DNA of 64,000 nucleotides from Paenibacillus sp. FSL K6-3182. Lineage in GTDB: Bacteria; Bacillota; Bacilli; Paenibacillales; Paenibacillaceae. The DNA lies in the NCBI RefSeq assembly GCF_037976325.1, contig NZ_CP150265.1, positions 2,537,501 to 2,601,500 of the forward strand, given 5' to 3'. Positions 9,069 through 17,851 of the stretch are shown piece by piece. Position numbers and translations under genes: made by a program. The notes under the pieces were generated by a model. It searched no databases, was not told the DNA's origin, and saw only the letters and a list, made by a program, of their open reading frames with translations. Numbering within the stretch: position 1 is the first letter of the stretch; every line of letters starts with the position of its first letter.

Positions 9069-10781
9069 TCACTTTGTAAATGACTCCTTAAATCGGTCGA
9101 TCCACCAACGTCTACGAATTTCTTTTCCCCATTTATGACCATGAGCTCTTAATGTAGTTACTCGCCAGTACATCGGTGGGTGATCCATTATTTGAAATTC
9201 CATGAACCTTAAGAACCAAGGTGACCTTGCAAGAGAGGACTTTATTTCTTTCAGATCATTTTTCTTCATACTATACTCTGCAGTTTTTTTCATCGCTTCA
9301 TCTTGGGATGCAGCAAGAGTCGCTAAGCTATTAGCCATTTGCATCGTTCCTCCATCAAGAAATGAAGCGCCTAGATGATCTGCCCTTACTTCCATCAATT
9401 GAGAACAAAATGATTGAAATACTGGAAATAGAATTATGAGTAACCAAACTGAAAAAAATAAAGGAATAGCTAAAGCTTCAATATCAGAAACTTGTTTGAA
9501 GATAATTAAAAGTGCAACAACCATAATTAACATTAATAGAATTCTATACAGTTGCCCATACAGGATATCTCTCTTCTTCACATGAACTGCTTCGTGGGCT
9601 AATATACCTTCAATAGCATCTATGGGCAATTTTAATGTAGCGGTTGTTAAAGTCACCATTGACCGTCCAATATTCATACCTGTTGCTAGCCCGTTGTATT
9701 GTGCGGAGTCAGTTTCATAAACTTTCACGTTTGGAATACCAGCTTTAGCAAATACCTTTTCAGCTGCTGATATCACTTTAGGATCGGTTGCAACCTTAGC
9801 ATCCATGGCAACCTTTAGTACACGATCAGATATATATATATTAAATAACCAATAAATAATCGCTATACTAACCATCAACCACGCAGGAGTTCTAAAGGTA
9901 TATAAGAGTAATATCATTCCAGTATAAGCGGATACCCCCTTTACTGTTACCGCAAAATAGAACTTGCCTAGGAGCCGTTTGATATTCCGTTTATGATAGA
10001 ATGGCAGAACGGAAACCTCATTTTCAATAGTACTTTCAAATTTCATTTCTGAACCCAATTCGGTTCTCCACTTTTCTGTTTCTTTAATTGTCAGGTATAC
10101 TGTTTCTCCTGGTAATTGAAGTCGCAGCACTTTGTTAAAGCTAGTTGTGAAGTCGGTATTTGATGTGAATAGGGTGAGATAGGGATGAAGCTTTAACAGG
10201 TCTACCGTTGATTCAATGGTTATCTCCTGTATATCTTTGATTGAAAATTTTCTTGAGTTCAAGCGGGAAATGATATATAAGTTGCCTTGTTGTTTAGAAA
10301 AATAGAGGCTAGTTGTAAAATATATCACAAGACGTTTAATCATTTCGGTAATTGCAATGAGCAACCCATATACAATAAAATATTTTAATAGGCTATATTC
10401 CGGTCCGTATATCAAAAATAAGGTGGCACCAGCAAATACAAGGATTGAAATTCCTAATTCCCCAAGTATCCGTTGATTATTTCGAATAATCCCTATTTCC
10501 TCGACTTCTAGTTGGATGACTTCTTCCATTAACTCGCTATACTTTCCCTGACCAGTCATTAAAAGAGACATTGATAAGTACCCAGCCGAAACAAACGCAA
10601 AATGAATGAAACCTTCTGGAAAGCCCTGTTGATAAAAGATAAATCCAATTGCTAAAATAGCTCCGGTAATTTCACTTGTATAACCCAATTTACTACTCCA
10701 TCTTCCAGTTAAGACACCAACAATATTAATAATACAACCTAATAATAGATATAACATAGTTTCAAAAATACTTGGGAACAT
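9069..10781 (-). CDS. Membrane-bound M48-family metalloprotease
   Basis: A 570-residue integral membrane zinc protease related to HtpX/Ste24. The zinc motif HEAVH is at residues 396-400 and the third ligand Glu in EVRADHLGAS at about 464-470. Several hydrophobic segments lie in the N-terminal half (about 5-60 and 110-150), near residues 265-310 and just after the active site (about 415-455), so the catalytic face is probably cytoplasmic, as in the family. Between the membrane regions, residues ~165-260 form a soluble beta-rich domain without obvious assignment. It is the last gene of a PadR-HAAS-protease set, which suggests regulated membrane proteolysis under the PadR repressor. Confidence 0.88.
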   Translation of the reverse strand: MFPSIFETMLYLLLGCIINIVGVLTGRWSSKLGYTSEITGAILAIGFIFYQQGFPEGFIHFAFVSAGYLSMSLLMTGQGKYSELMEEVIQLEVEEIGIIRNNQRILGELGISILVFAGATLFLIYGPEYSLLKYFIVYGLLIAITEMIKRLVIYFTTSLYFSKQQGNLYIISRLNSRKFSIKDIQEITIESTVDLLKLHPYLTLFTSNTDFTTSFNKVLRLQLPGETVYLTIKETEKWRTELGSEMKFESTIENEVSVLPFYHKRNIKRLLGKFYFAVTVKGVSAYTGMILLLYTFRTPAWLMVSIAIIYWLFNIYISDRVLKVAMDAKVATDPKVISAAEKVFAKAGIPNVKVYETDSAQYNGLATGMNIGRSMVTLTTATLKLPIDAIEGILAHEAVHVKKRDILYGQLYRILLMLIMVVALLIIFKQVSDIEALAIPLFFSVWLLIILFPVFQSFCSQLMEVRADHLGASFLDGGTMQMANSLATLAASQDEAMKKTAEYSMKKNDLKEIKSSLARSPWFLRFMEFQIMDHPPMYWRVTTLRAHGHKWGKEIRRRWWIDRFKESFTK

Positions 10782-10834
10782 ATAATGACCTACCCTTCTA
10801 ACTAACTAAGCAGCACTTTTGTTTGATGTGGATG

Positions 10835-11434
10835 TTAACGTTTCTTTTTCAGAAGTGCACCAAACAACGAATAGAGAATGATGACAAGGCTGACTGTAGC
10901 GGTAATATAAGCAGCGCCATCATGAAGAATGAGATGTGGTTCAGCAGGTAGTATACGATCGGACACAAGAAAGAATCCAACATATACGAGCGAAATGATC
11001 GTTCCTAGTCCGTACATCATCCAGAAAGATATACGCTTAGAGGAGAAAGAACCAGCACGAAGAATAGTGAATAAAACATAGGACAAAGCTAGTGAGAGTG
11101 CTAAATACACGATATTCTCATATAGCGGAATGGTTAGGTGTCCACTGAAACCGTTTAGAAAACGCCAAATAAGAAGCAAAGGAACTAGGGGTGCTATTGT
11201 TTTTATTTGTTCCCATTTCGATGATTTAGGGAGCTCCTTGATGATCTCATTACAATAGGACTTAGGATCTTGGCCAAAGATTTGTTCGAACGATTTCCCC
11301 TCACGCTGAGCCATTAATAAATGATCTTCGAGTTCATTTAGGATCTCACTAGCTTTGGTATCCGGTATGGCAAAACTACTCTGAATGTAGAATCTCATTT
11401 CGTTTAAGAGGGTTTTATTTTTTTTGTTCAACAT
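10835..11434 (-). CDS. HAAS-domain membrane protein (PadR partner)
   Basis: A 199-residue protein with an N-terminal helical HAAS-type signalling domain (LNELEDHLLMAQREGKSFEQIFG is typical in style) and four hydrophobic segments from about residue 85 onward. In Firmicutes this domain is repeatedly found next to a PadR repressor and is thought to connect membrane events to it. The gene starts six bases after the PadR stop, so they are co-transcribed, and it ends 53 bases before the M48 protease start. No enzymatic motif is visible. Confidence 0.75.
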   Translation of the reverse strand: MLNKKNKTLLNEMRFYIQSSFAIPDTKASEILNELEDHLLMAQREGKSFEQIFGQDPKSYCNEIIKELPKSSKWEQIKTIAPLVPLLLIWRFLNGFSGHLTIPLYENIVYLALSLALSYVLFTILRAGSFSSKRISFWMMYGLGTIISLVYVGFFLVSDRILPAEPHLILHDGAAYITATVSLVIILYSLFGALLKKKR

Positions 11435-11440
11435 AAGGCA

Positions 11441-11764
11441 TCACTCCTTTTCAATAATACTATTTACCGCATTACTTAGTTCGTGCCAATTTCCACGGAA
11501 TAATTGAAGCTGCTGTTCTCCTTTAAGAGTTAGGCGATAGTATTTGCGGTTAGGTCCCGAAGCAGAGGGGCGTAGTGTACTTGCCACAATATTTTCTTTC
11601 TCTAGACGAAGTAAGAGTGGGTAGATGCTCCCTTCCTTCGCGAACACGAAGCCACTAAGAGCGAGTTTCTCCATAATTTCATATCCGTACGTTTCCTCTT
11701 CATCAATGACTGCAAGAAGGCATCCCTCAAGCACCCCTCTAACCATTTGAGTGAACACGAGCAT
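11441..11764 (-). CDS. PadR-family transcriptional repressor
   Basis: A 107-residue winged-helix protein. GVLEGCLLAVIDEEETYGYEI-like sequence at the N-terminus and EGSIYPLLLRLEKENIV in the recognition helix and wing are diagnostic of PadR, and a short C-terminal dimerisation helix follows. It is the first gene of the PadR-HAAS-M48 operon, so it probably represses its own transcription and that of the membrane protease. The upstream gap of 115 bases contains the terminator of the neighbouring lysR gene. Confidence 0.93.
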   Translation of the reverse strand: MLVFTQMVRGVLEGCLLAVIDEEETYGYEIMEKLALSGFVFAKEGSIYPLLLRLEKENIVASTLRPSASGPNRKYYRLTLKGEQQLQLFRGNWHELSNAVNSIIEKE

Positions 11765-11814
11765 TCCTCCAATCGTAGCCTCTATCTATATTGCGCAACA
11801 AGGTACCGAATTAA

Positions 11815-11849
11815 GAAATAGCTAACTTGCAATACAAGCTAGCTATTTC
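11815..11849 (-). terminator. Hairpin after lysR-type gene
   Basis: GAAATAGCTA at 11815-11824 pairs with TAGCTATTTC at 11840-11849, extended by CTTG/CAAG. It lies just past the stop of the minus-strand LysR gene. The following minus-strand sequence is only moderately T-rich. Confidence 0.55.
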
Positions 11850-11879
11850 ATACTATCCAATTGTTAATTGTAATGCAAG

Positions 11880-12767
11880 TTAAGATATTATCATTTGAGG
11901 GGAATTCTCTTTTACATATTGCATGAAAAGATTTTTGGATGATGAATTATACTCCGTGTTACGTAATTGCAGCAAACCGACTGGAATGGCTGAATCCTTC
12001 AGTTCAACGTGAATTTTCACAACATTCGTGGGTAACGCTGTTGAATCTAGAACGGCTCCAACGGAAGGTATTCTCTGAACGAATGAAGGAATAGCCGAAA
12101 TTTGATTCACCGTATATAAAAAAGGGGTTTCGGTGTAATGGGAATATTGCTTAGCTAACCGCAGATAATACAAGCAGGTATTTCCTCCAACGATCATTTG
12201 ATAGTTAAGCAGTTCTTCAAAGGATATTATTCCGTTTCTTTCAGCCAAGGGATGGTTGTTCGCTACAATGAAGGAAATACTCTCATTATATAGTGGCTCA
12301 AAGCTAAATGAAGAAAAATCGGTAGGCTCTCCGCATATGGCAAAGTCCAGTTGGTTCTGGAGTACCGCTCGTGACAAGGAGTCGGTGTTCCCACTGACAA
12401 AGTGACATGCTACTTTTGGTTTAAGTTCCTGGAATTGCTGCAGAGAGCTGGGCAGCACATGCTCGAATATCGATGCTAGCCCTCCGATGCGCAGGGAGCC
12501 AATCTCCTCTCTTTGCAAAGCTTTCGCTTGCTCAGTTACTTGGTTCCAGTGTTGAATGAGCTTGTCAATTTCGACGGCAAAAATTTGTCCAGAAGCGGTT
12601 AACTCTGCATCCCATCCTCGCTTAAATAGCTGGATGCCCATTTCCTTCTCCAGCCGCTGGACTTGATTAGTAATCGTAGACTGCGCGTAATTCAATTTCG
12701 TGGCCGCTTTGGTGAAGTTTCCTTCTTGAATAATGGTTCGAAACGTAATTAATTCCTTTAAGTCCAT
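11880..12767 (-). CDS. LysR-family transcriptional regulator
   Basis: A 295-residue LTTR with an N-terminal winged helix (LKELITFRTIIQEGNFTKAA, then LNYAQSTITNQVQRLEKEMG) and a periplasmic-binding-like effector domain. The start at 12767 (MDLKEL) is chosen over the ATG at 12782 because GGAG lies nine bases before it, whereas the upstream ATG has no ribosome binding site. It is divergent from a tautomerase and a carboxymuconolactone decarboxylase-like gene, and the intergenic space holds a 38-base inverted repeat. It is therefore the likely local regulator of that pair, with an aromatic or carbonyl compound as possible inducer. Confidence 0.92.
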   Translation of the reverse strand: MDLKELITFRTIIQEGNFTKAATKLNYAQSTITNQVQRLEKEMGIQLFKRGWDAELTASGQIFAVEIDKLIQHWNQVTEQAKALQREEIGSLRIGGLASIFEHVLPSSLQQFQELKPKVACHFVSGNTDSLSRAVLQNQLDFAICGEPTDFSSFSFEPLYNESISFIVANNHPLAERNGIISFEELLNYQMIVGGNTCLYYLRLAKQYSHYTETPFLYTVNQISAIPSFVQRIPSVGAVLDSTALPTNVVKIHVELKDSAIPVGLLQLRNTEYNSSSKNLFMQYVKENSPQMIIS

Positions 12768-12784
12768 AGCACATATCTCCATCG

Positions 12785-12822
12785 GTATAATTGAATTAAA
12801 ATATCATTTTATTCAATTATAC
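12785..12822. promoter_or_regulatory. Inverted-repeat operator between lysR and tautomerase genes
   Basis: GTATAATTGAAT and ATTCAATTATAC are exact reverse complements, and a further AAAAT/ATTTT pair lies inside with one extra T on the left. The element contains T-N11-A half-sites as LysR regulators use. It sits 17 bases from the LysR start codon, so binding would repress lysR and could activate the divergent pair. Confidence 0.7.
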
Positions 12823-12877
12823 AAATAAATTTGCGGGGAGTAAAATTAAGTTATCCCATTGAAGGAGTGATATAAAA

Positions 12878-13276
12878 TTGCCATTCATCAGAGTAAGTTA
12901 CATGGAAAACCAATATGGGAAAGAGCAATTGCCCATCATAAGCCAGGCGATTATGAATGCACTAATTCAGCATTTTAACGTGCCGGAAGATGATTACTTT
13001 CAAGTTTTCCATTCACACAAAGAAAGCGAGTTTTATTTTAGCCGGAATTACTTAAATATAGAGCGAAGTAACGGGCTGCTCTATATTCAAATTACGCTCA
13101 AATCCGGAAGAAGCACCGAGCAGAAAAAAAGCTTTTACGCAAAGTTAGCCGAACGATTATCAAATACGCTTAACATGAGGAAAGAAGACGTTTTCGTCGT
13201 ACTGGTCGATACGGAATTCGAGGACTGGACATTCGGTAACGGCGTAGCACAAATGATCGAACGTCCAGACAACTAG
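12878..13276 (+). CDS. Tautomerase-superfamily protein
   Basis: A 132-residue protein starting with TTG and then Pro, giving PFIRVSYMENQYG after removal of Met. An N-terminal Pro is the catalytic base of 4-oxalocrotonate tautomerase-like enzymes. The GAAGGAGTGAT site before the TTG supports this start, and the required Pro at position 2 confirms it. The size fits the longer two-subdomain type of tautomerase. It is followed 14 bases later by a carboxymuconolactone decarboxylase-like gene, and both are divergent from a LysR regulator. The true substrate is unknown. Confidence 0.85.
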   Translation: MPFIRVSYMENQYGKEQLPIISQAIMNALIQHFNVPEDDYFQVFHSHKESEFYFSRNYLNIERSNGLLYIQITLKSGRSTEQKKSFYAKLAERLSNTLNMRKEDVFVVLVDTEFEDWTFGNGVAQMIERPDN

Positions 13277-13290
13277 GGGGAGGCATAATA

Positions 13291-13620
13291 ATGAAGCATC
13301 GAAAAATCAAATCAACTGCCCGAGAATCATTTGGGGATATTGCACCTGCTTTCGTGCGCTATTCGGAAGAAGTACTGTTCGGGGACGTGTGGAGAAGAGA
13401 ACAATTATCGCTTCGGGAACGCAGTCTCCTTACGATATCAGCGCTAGTCGCCGGAGGACTTACAGAACAGCTTTCATATCATCTCCGCCTTGCAAATGAG
13501 AACGGTCTGACCGAAGTAGAGTTGATCGAAGCGTTGACGCATCTCGCGTTTTACGCTGGATGGCCGCGAGCCGCGTCGGCGATTCAAGTTGCGAAGGAAG
13601 TATTCGAGGAGAAGACATAA
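13291..13620 (+). CDS. Carboxymuconolactone decarboxylase-family protein
   Basis: A 109-residue all-helical protein of the CMD/AhpD-like family, with LSLRERSLLTISALVAGG and the ELIEALTHLAFYAGWPRA region. The family includes gamma-carboxymuconolactone decarboxylase of aromatic catabolism but also many uncharacterised proteins. It lacks the CxxC of AhpD-type peroxidases, which favours a decarboxylase-like or unknown role. It forms an operon with the tautomerase upstream and ends at a terminator. Confidence 0.88.
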   Translation: MKHRKIKSTARESFGDIAPAFVRYSEEVLFGDVWRREQLSLRERSLLTISALVAGGLTEQLSYHLRLANENGLTEVELIEALTHLAFYAGWPRAASAIQVAKEVFEEKT

Positions 13621-13626
13621 AGATGG

Positions 13627-13653
13627 AACACGCCAATTCGGGCGTGTTTTTTT
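13627..13653 (+). terminator. Terminator of tautomerase-CMD operon
   Basis: Perfect stem AACACGCC/GGCGTGTT followed by seven T residues. Confidence 0.9.
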
Positions 13654-13743
13654 GTGTATATGGATGTCCATGGGTTCACTAGAATCATGATATACTAAAG
13701 CTTATGGAATAGTTAAGTTGAAGCCTAAGAGGAGGACACAAGC

Positions 13744-14550
13744 ATGTCAACTGTGACCTTTTACCGCGAGGATTCGCTGCCTTTTTTGGAAGCAAAGCGA
13801 TGTATGAGGAGCGATCTTGCCTATCAAAAGCATTTTCATGAGGAATATTCGATTGGACTTATAGATGAGGGTGAAACGAGCGCATGGTGCGATGGAACGC
13901 TGCTTCAGGTTGAAGCGGGAAGAGTCATTAGTTTTCCGCCAAAAATGATGCATGCTTGTCATCCTCTTGATGATATGGAGTGGCAGTACAAGATGCTTTT
14001 CATCAAGCCCGAATGGTTTAAAGGCCTTAATCATACAGAGCTTGGCCAGCTTGATATCCCGTACTTGCTGGAAGAGGGTAAAAATAATGCTTGTCGATTG
14101 CAAATAAACCGGACGATGGAGGCACTTATTAGCAAAGGTACTCCGCTTGAGATCGAAACGGCTTTAATTGAGCTGGTACAAGCACTCGTTAGTCAGAATA
14201 CGGAAGATCTTGAACATGAATCACAGCGTAAACAGGATCAAAAGTACGTCAAACTCATTAAAGAGTATCTGCATGCACATTTTGACGAAAATGTTACGTT
14301 GGAGCAGCTGGAGAATGAAGCGGGTATCAGCAGATTTCATCTTGTACGTCTATTTAAGAAATGGAGTCATCTGCCTCCGCACGCTTATCAGATTTTGCTG
14401 AGAATCAATCATGCAAAGCTGGAATTGACCAAGCAGCGACCAATATCCGAAATTGCAGCAGAAGTGGGCTTTTATGACCAGAGTCACTTTTCGAAAGCAT
14501 TTGTCAAAATCGTTGGGGCAACGCCGCAAAAATATGCTTTGTCTATTTGA
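13744..14550 (+). CDS. AraC-family transcriptional regulator (cupin sensor)
   Basis: A 268-residue regulator with an N-terminal AraC-type cupin (residues ~15-110, containing HFHEEYSIGLIDEG and a conserved PPKMMHACHP segment) and a C-terminal double helix-turn-helix (residues ~170-268, with ISRFHLVRLFKKW and FYDQSHFSKAFVKIVGATPQ). An AAGAGGAGGACAC site precedes the ATG. It lies 82 bases upstream of the proline dehydrogenase gene on the same strand. Short cupin-AraC proteins of this kind often control amino-acid exporters or catabolic genes; its target is not shown by the sequence. Confidence 0.92.
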   Translation: MSTVTFYREDSLPFLEAKRCMRSDLAYQKHFHEEYSIGLIDEGETSAWCDGTLLQVEAGRVISFPPKMMHACHPLDDMEWQYKMLFIKPEWFKGLNHTELGQLDIPYLLEEGKNNACRLQINRTMEALISKGTPLEIETALIELVQALVSQNTEDLEHESQRKQDQKYVKLIKEYLHAHFDENVTLEQLENEAGISRFHLVRLFKKWSHLPPHAYQILLRINHAKLELTKQRPISEIAAEVGFYDQSHFSKAFVKIVGATPQKYALSI

Positions 14551-14632
14551 AATTGAGCAATTTTATACAATACCTCTTCCTGTCTACCTTGTAAACTTAG
14601 ATTTACTTGAATGAAGGAGTGGTAGGACCATT

Positions 14633-15601
14633 ATGCATCACAGATCAGACTTAGAAAAACAATTTACAGCTGCGCTCAAATCTATCGCTCGTCGTCCTGA
14701 CCTAAAGTCATATGTGGAGCAAACGCCACAGCTTAACCAAATGCTGCGACGTGCAGCTGCGCGGTATGTAACCGGTGAAGCAAGGCAAGATGGAGTTGAA
14801 GCAGCAAGCGAGCTTTCCGCCAAAGGATACGCGGTATCACTCGAGTATATCGGCGAGAATACAGCTGATGTCGCTGAATGTGAGGCAGCAGTTACAGAAA
14901 TGATGACGCTCATCCATGAAGCTCGGCAAAATGAGCTCTCCGCACGAGTATCATTTGATCTATCACATATCGGGCTCTCGCTGGATACGGATCTTGCTTA
15001 TTCGAATCTTATGAATTTAGCTGGGCAGGCGCAGAAAGCTGGCGTTGAACTATTCATTAGTATGGAAGAGTCCTCGAAGACGGACAGAATACTGTCTATA
15101 TTTGAGCGAGCTGCTTCTATTTATCCGAATGTCGGCATTACGTTACAGGCGCATTTGAAAAGAACTCCGCAGGATTTGGCAGCTATATCCTCACCTAGCC
15201 GTATCCGCATCGTCAAAGGCGCGTATCAAGAATCCAGTGAATACTCGTTACCTCGTTCTCCAGCGCTAAATAATCGTTATGTTGAACTTGCCCAGAGCGC
15301 GCTCCGCCAAGGACATCGTGTATCGATCGCTACCCATGATGAGTCCATTATTGAACAACTTCTTAATCAAGGAGTGGGATCAAGCTCTAATGCTGAGTTT
15401 GAAATGCTGTATGGCATTCGTCCAGATTTGAGCAGCAAGCTGAAAGCAGCAGGACATCCGATAAGGATTTATCTTACTTATGGACATGAATGGTATTTGT
15501 ACTTGTGCCATCGCATTGCGGAGTACCCGCCCAATCTTTTTCAAGCTGTTATAGATACGGTAAGTCATGAGGGACTCCAGCCTGTGCAGTCGTATGAGTG
15601 A
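14633..15601 (+). CDS. Proline dehydrogenase-like flavoenzyme
   Basis: A 322-residue TIM-barrel protein of the PutA/PutB proline dehydrogenase family, which oxidises proline to pyrroline-5-carboxylate using FAD. Family segments seen include RVSFDLSHIGLSLD, GITLQAHLKRT, RIRIVKGAYQE and the C-terminal LTYGHEWYLYLCHRIAE. It is monofunctional, with no aldehyde dehydrogenase domain, and no pyrroline-5-carboxylate dehydrogenase gene is adjacent. GAAGGAGTGG lies upstream of the ATG. The AraC regulator just upstream may control it. A terminator hairpin follows within 110 bases. Confidence 0.87.
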   Translation: MHHRSDLEKQFTAALKSIARRPDLKSYVEQTPQLNQMLRRAAARYVTGEARQDGVEAASELSAKGYAVSLEYIGENTADVAECEAAVTEMMTLIHEARQNELSARVSFDLSHIGLSLDTDLAYSNLMNLAGQAQKAGVELFISMEESSKTDRILSIFERAASIYPNVGITLQAHLKRTPQDLAAISSPSRIRIVKGAYQESSEYSLPRSPALNNRYVELAQSALRQGHRVSIATHDESIIEQLLNQGVGSSSNAEFEMLYGIRPDLSSKLKAAGHPIRIYLTYGHEWYLYLCHRIAEYPPNLFQAVIDTVSHEGLQPVQSYE

Positions 15602-15675
15602 AGGAACTGATTGGAGTGATGCTTTCGTTTTCGCGTGAGAGCAAATATGCTGAAGTACACTATAAAATAATCGTA

Positions 15676-15706
15676 AAACGCTTGAATTTTCGAGCGTTTT
15701 TTTGTT
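15676..15706 (+). terminator. Terminator after proline dehydrogenase
   Basis: AAAACGCT/AGCGTTTT stem with an AT-rich loop and T-rich tail. Confidence 0.82.
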
Positions 15707-15872
15707 TTTTTGCTTGTTTATAGAAAAATGAGCACCTAAGGAAATTTATTTTATTGTTTGGGAGGTTTTGGGTACATTGGTCTAGAATTATAGATATAAG
15801 TAGTTCCAAAGACTATGTTTTAACCGTAAACTAATTTAACTTTCGCTTGATAAACGAACTGGAGAAGCCATA

Positions 15873-17744
15873 ATGATAATTAATAATAACCCATCTGCTA
15901 TTAACGCTCATAATAGTTTAAAGAAAAATAATATCCAAACGTCTAAAGCATCGGAAAAGCTGTCTTCGGGTCTACGCATTAATCGTGCAGCTGATGATGC
16001 AGCAGGACTAGCCATTTCAGAGAAGATGAGAGCTCAAATCAGAGGGTTAGATCAAGCACATAAAAACGTTCAAAATGGTATATCACTTATTCAGACTGCT
16101 GAAAGCGGATATCAGGAAATAACGGATATTATTCAACGACAAAGAGAATTGATTATTCAAGGTATGAATGATACGAATACGTTTGAAGACAAGCAGAAAA
16201 TTGACCAAGAAATTCAACAGCTTAAAGAAGAAATAAATAGAATTGCTACCCAAACGGAATTCAATACCATTAATCTTTTGGGACGAGATGACTATCAAAT
16301 ATTAGCCGACCGTTCAAGTCATACGATTGAAGTAAATACATCGGGACCGTTTCCTCCAACGACTATAATTAATGAACGGACAACATCCTTTTTTCCTATT
16401 GGTATGACTGAGGTTCCCGTAACCGCTCAATCTTCGAATACGAATACAACGATCGGTAACGTTAACAATTTTAGCGCTTCAGTCACACCTATTACTTCAC
16501 CTGATGGACGTGAGGGGTATAACAATTATGAAAAAAATGAACATATCCATACAGAGACAACAACTACAGGTACCTATTATTATGGAAGAGAACTAGTCAG
16601 CGATCCTAGATATAAAGAGCTTGATATTAAGCATCTTTCCATTAATAATGTGTTTTTTCAGACTGAGCTTATACCAAGTGGAACGACAGCTGGACAGTAC
16701 CCTGATTTTGGTGGATTTGAAGATCGGTTCATAACTGTTGAAATAAACGGTATCTCTCATACCCTTGATAACTTTACTTTAACGAGTTCGACTATAACTT
16801 CGAGCTCGATTACAGCTGTTTATGAAAAAGATGGTATTGAAATCGAAAAAATTATGTCGACGGATGGGTCGGCTTTTAAAGCAGAGTTTAAAATTAGAAA
16901 TCATTCCGGTGTAGATGATAAACAAATCAAATTTAGTGCTGGTTTTAAGCCGGAATACGACGGATCATATAATATTTCATCCTCCAGCGGAGTTCCCACA
17001 GGCGTTACTGCTAATCAAACGGAAATACCGAGTTCAGGGACTGTGTTTGAACTATCAAACGATCTTGTGAATTACGATTTTTCATTCCTGAATGGCGGAA
17101 GCTACGTTAAGCCAAATTCATTAACAACGGGAAGCGATATTTTGCAATCGTCAAACTCTGGCCCCAATGTTATTACTCCATCATGGGAAACGACGGATCT
17201 TGATGATGGCGCTGTTTTGGAATTTGGCATTGTGCTAAATCATTTTAATTTTAAGAAAGATGTTTACCTCGTAACGAATAAAACGACAAGCCAAATTGAT
17301 TCTATTATTGAAACAGTTACTACGGACATAAAGGATGTAGACTATATTCCGCCTCGACTTGATATTCAAATCGGGGCAAATGAAAATCAAACGATGATTA
17401 TTCCCCTTTTCAGTGTGAAGCTGGAAGGATTGGGTATTGCCAATATGTCTATTTTACCGCCGGCCATACCTAGTGAATCGCTAGCTCAAGCAGATCATGC
17501 CATAGCAAGAGTTACAAACTATAGAACGATTTATGGAGCATTGCAAAATCGATTAGAACACACAGCGAACAACTTAGGAAATTATGCCGAAAATTTAACC
17601 GCAGCAGAATCACGAATACGTGATGCTGATATGGCAAAAGAGATGATGGATTTAACCAAATCGCGTATTCTGAATCAAACGGCACAAGCTATGCTTGCTC
17701 AGGCTAATCAGAATCCACAGGCTATTTTACATTTGTTCCAGTAA
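15873..17744 (+). CDS. Flagellin with large central insertion
   Basis: A 623-residue flagellin, about twice the length of Bacillus Hag. Residues 1-137 carry the D0/D1 helices (KLSSGLRINRAADDAAGLAI, QNGISLIQTAESG, ending EFNTINLLG) and the last ~87 residues carry the C-terminal partner helices (ESRIRDADMAKEMM, QAMLAQANQNPQ). Between them, residues ~139-536 replace the usual D2/D3 loops with a Thr/Ser-rich stretch and then a long beta-rich domain with no HExxH protease motif. That domain would be displayed on the filament surface. No other flagellar gene lies nearby; a small LuxR-type regulator follows on the opposite strand. The ATG is preceded by CTGGAGAAG. Confidence 0.9.
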   Translation: MIINNNPSAINAHNSLKKNNIQTSKASEKLSSGLRINRAADDAAGLAISEKMRAQIRGLDQAHKNVQNGISLIQTAESGYQEITDIIQRQRELIIQGMNDTNTFEDKQKIDQEIQQLKEEINRIATQTEFNTINLLGRDDYQILADRSSHTIEVNTSGPFPPTTIINERTTSFFPIGMTEVPVTAQSSNTNTTIGNVNNFSASVTPITSPDGREGYNNYEKNEHIHTETTTTGTYYYGRELVSDPRYKELDIKHLSINNVFFQTELIPSGTTAGQYPDFGGFEDRFITVEINGISHTLDNFTLTSSTITSSSITAVYEKDGIEIEKIMSTDGSAFKAEFKIRNHSGVDDKQIKFSAGFKPEYDGSYNISSSSGVPTGVTANQTEIPSSGTVFELSNDLVNYDFSFLNGGSYVKPNSLTTGSDILQSSNSGPNVITPSWETTDLDDGAVLEFGIVLNHFNFKKDVYLVTNKTTSQIDSIIETVTTDIKDVDYIPPRLDIQIGANENQTMIIPLFSVKLEGLGIANMSILPPAIPSESLAQADHAIARVTNYRTIYGALQNRLEHTANNLGNYAENLTAAESRIRDADMAKEMMDLTKSRILNQTAQAMLAQANQNPQAILHLFQ

Positions 17745-17748
17745 CATG

Positions 17749-17774
17749 AAACCTACCTTTATGGTAGGTTTTTC
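17749..17774 (+). terminator. Terminator after flagellin
   Basis: AAACCTACC/GGTAGGTTT stem with short loop and T residues. Confidence 0.88.
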
Positions 17775-17851
17775 ATGTTGTTAGGGCATCTGCATTTTCG
17801 CTATTGGTTGTGGATTGGTTAAATGGCTGCCGCATGGCAGGAGGATTGCTT

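Noticed and set aside
15780..15872. SigD-like flagellar promoter (TAAA then GATAA) upstream of the flagellin
   Set aside because: The -10 part matches poorly and would put the transcript start on top of the ribosome binding site, leaving no leader. Not called.
16300..17480. Flagellinolysin-type protease insert in the flagellin
   Set aside because: No HExxH zinc motif is present in the insert, so protease function is not supported.
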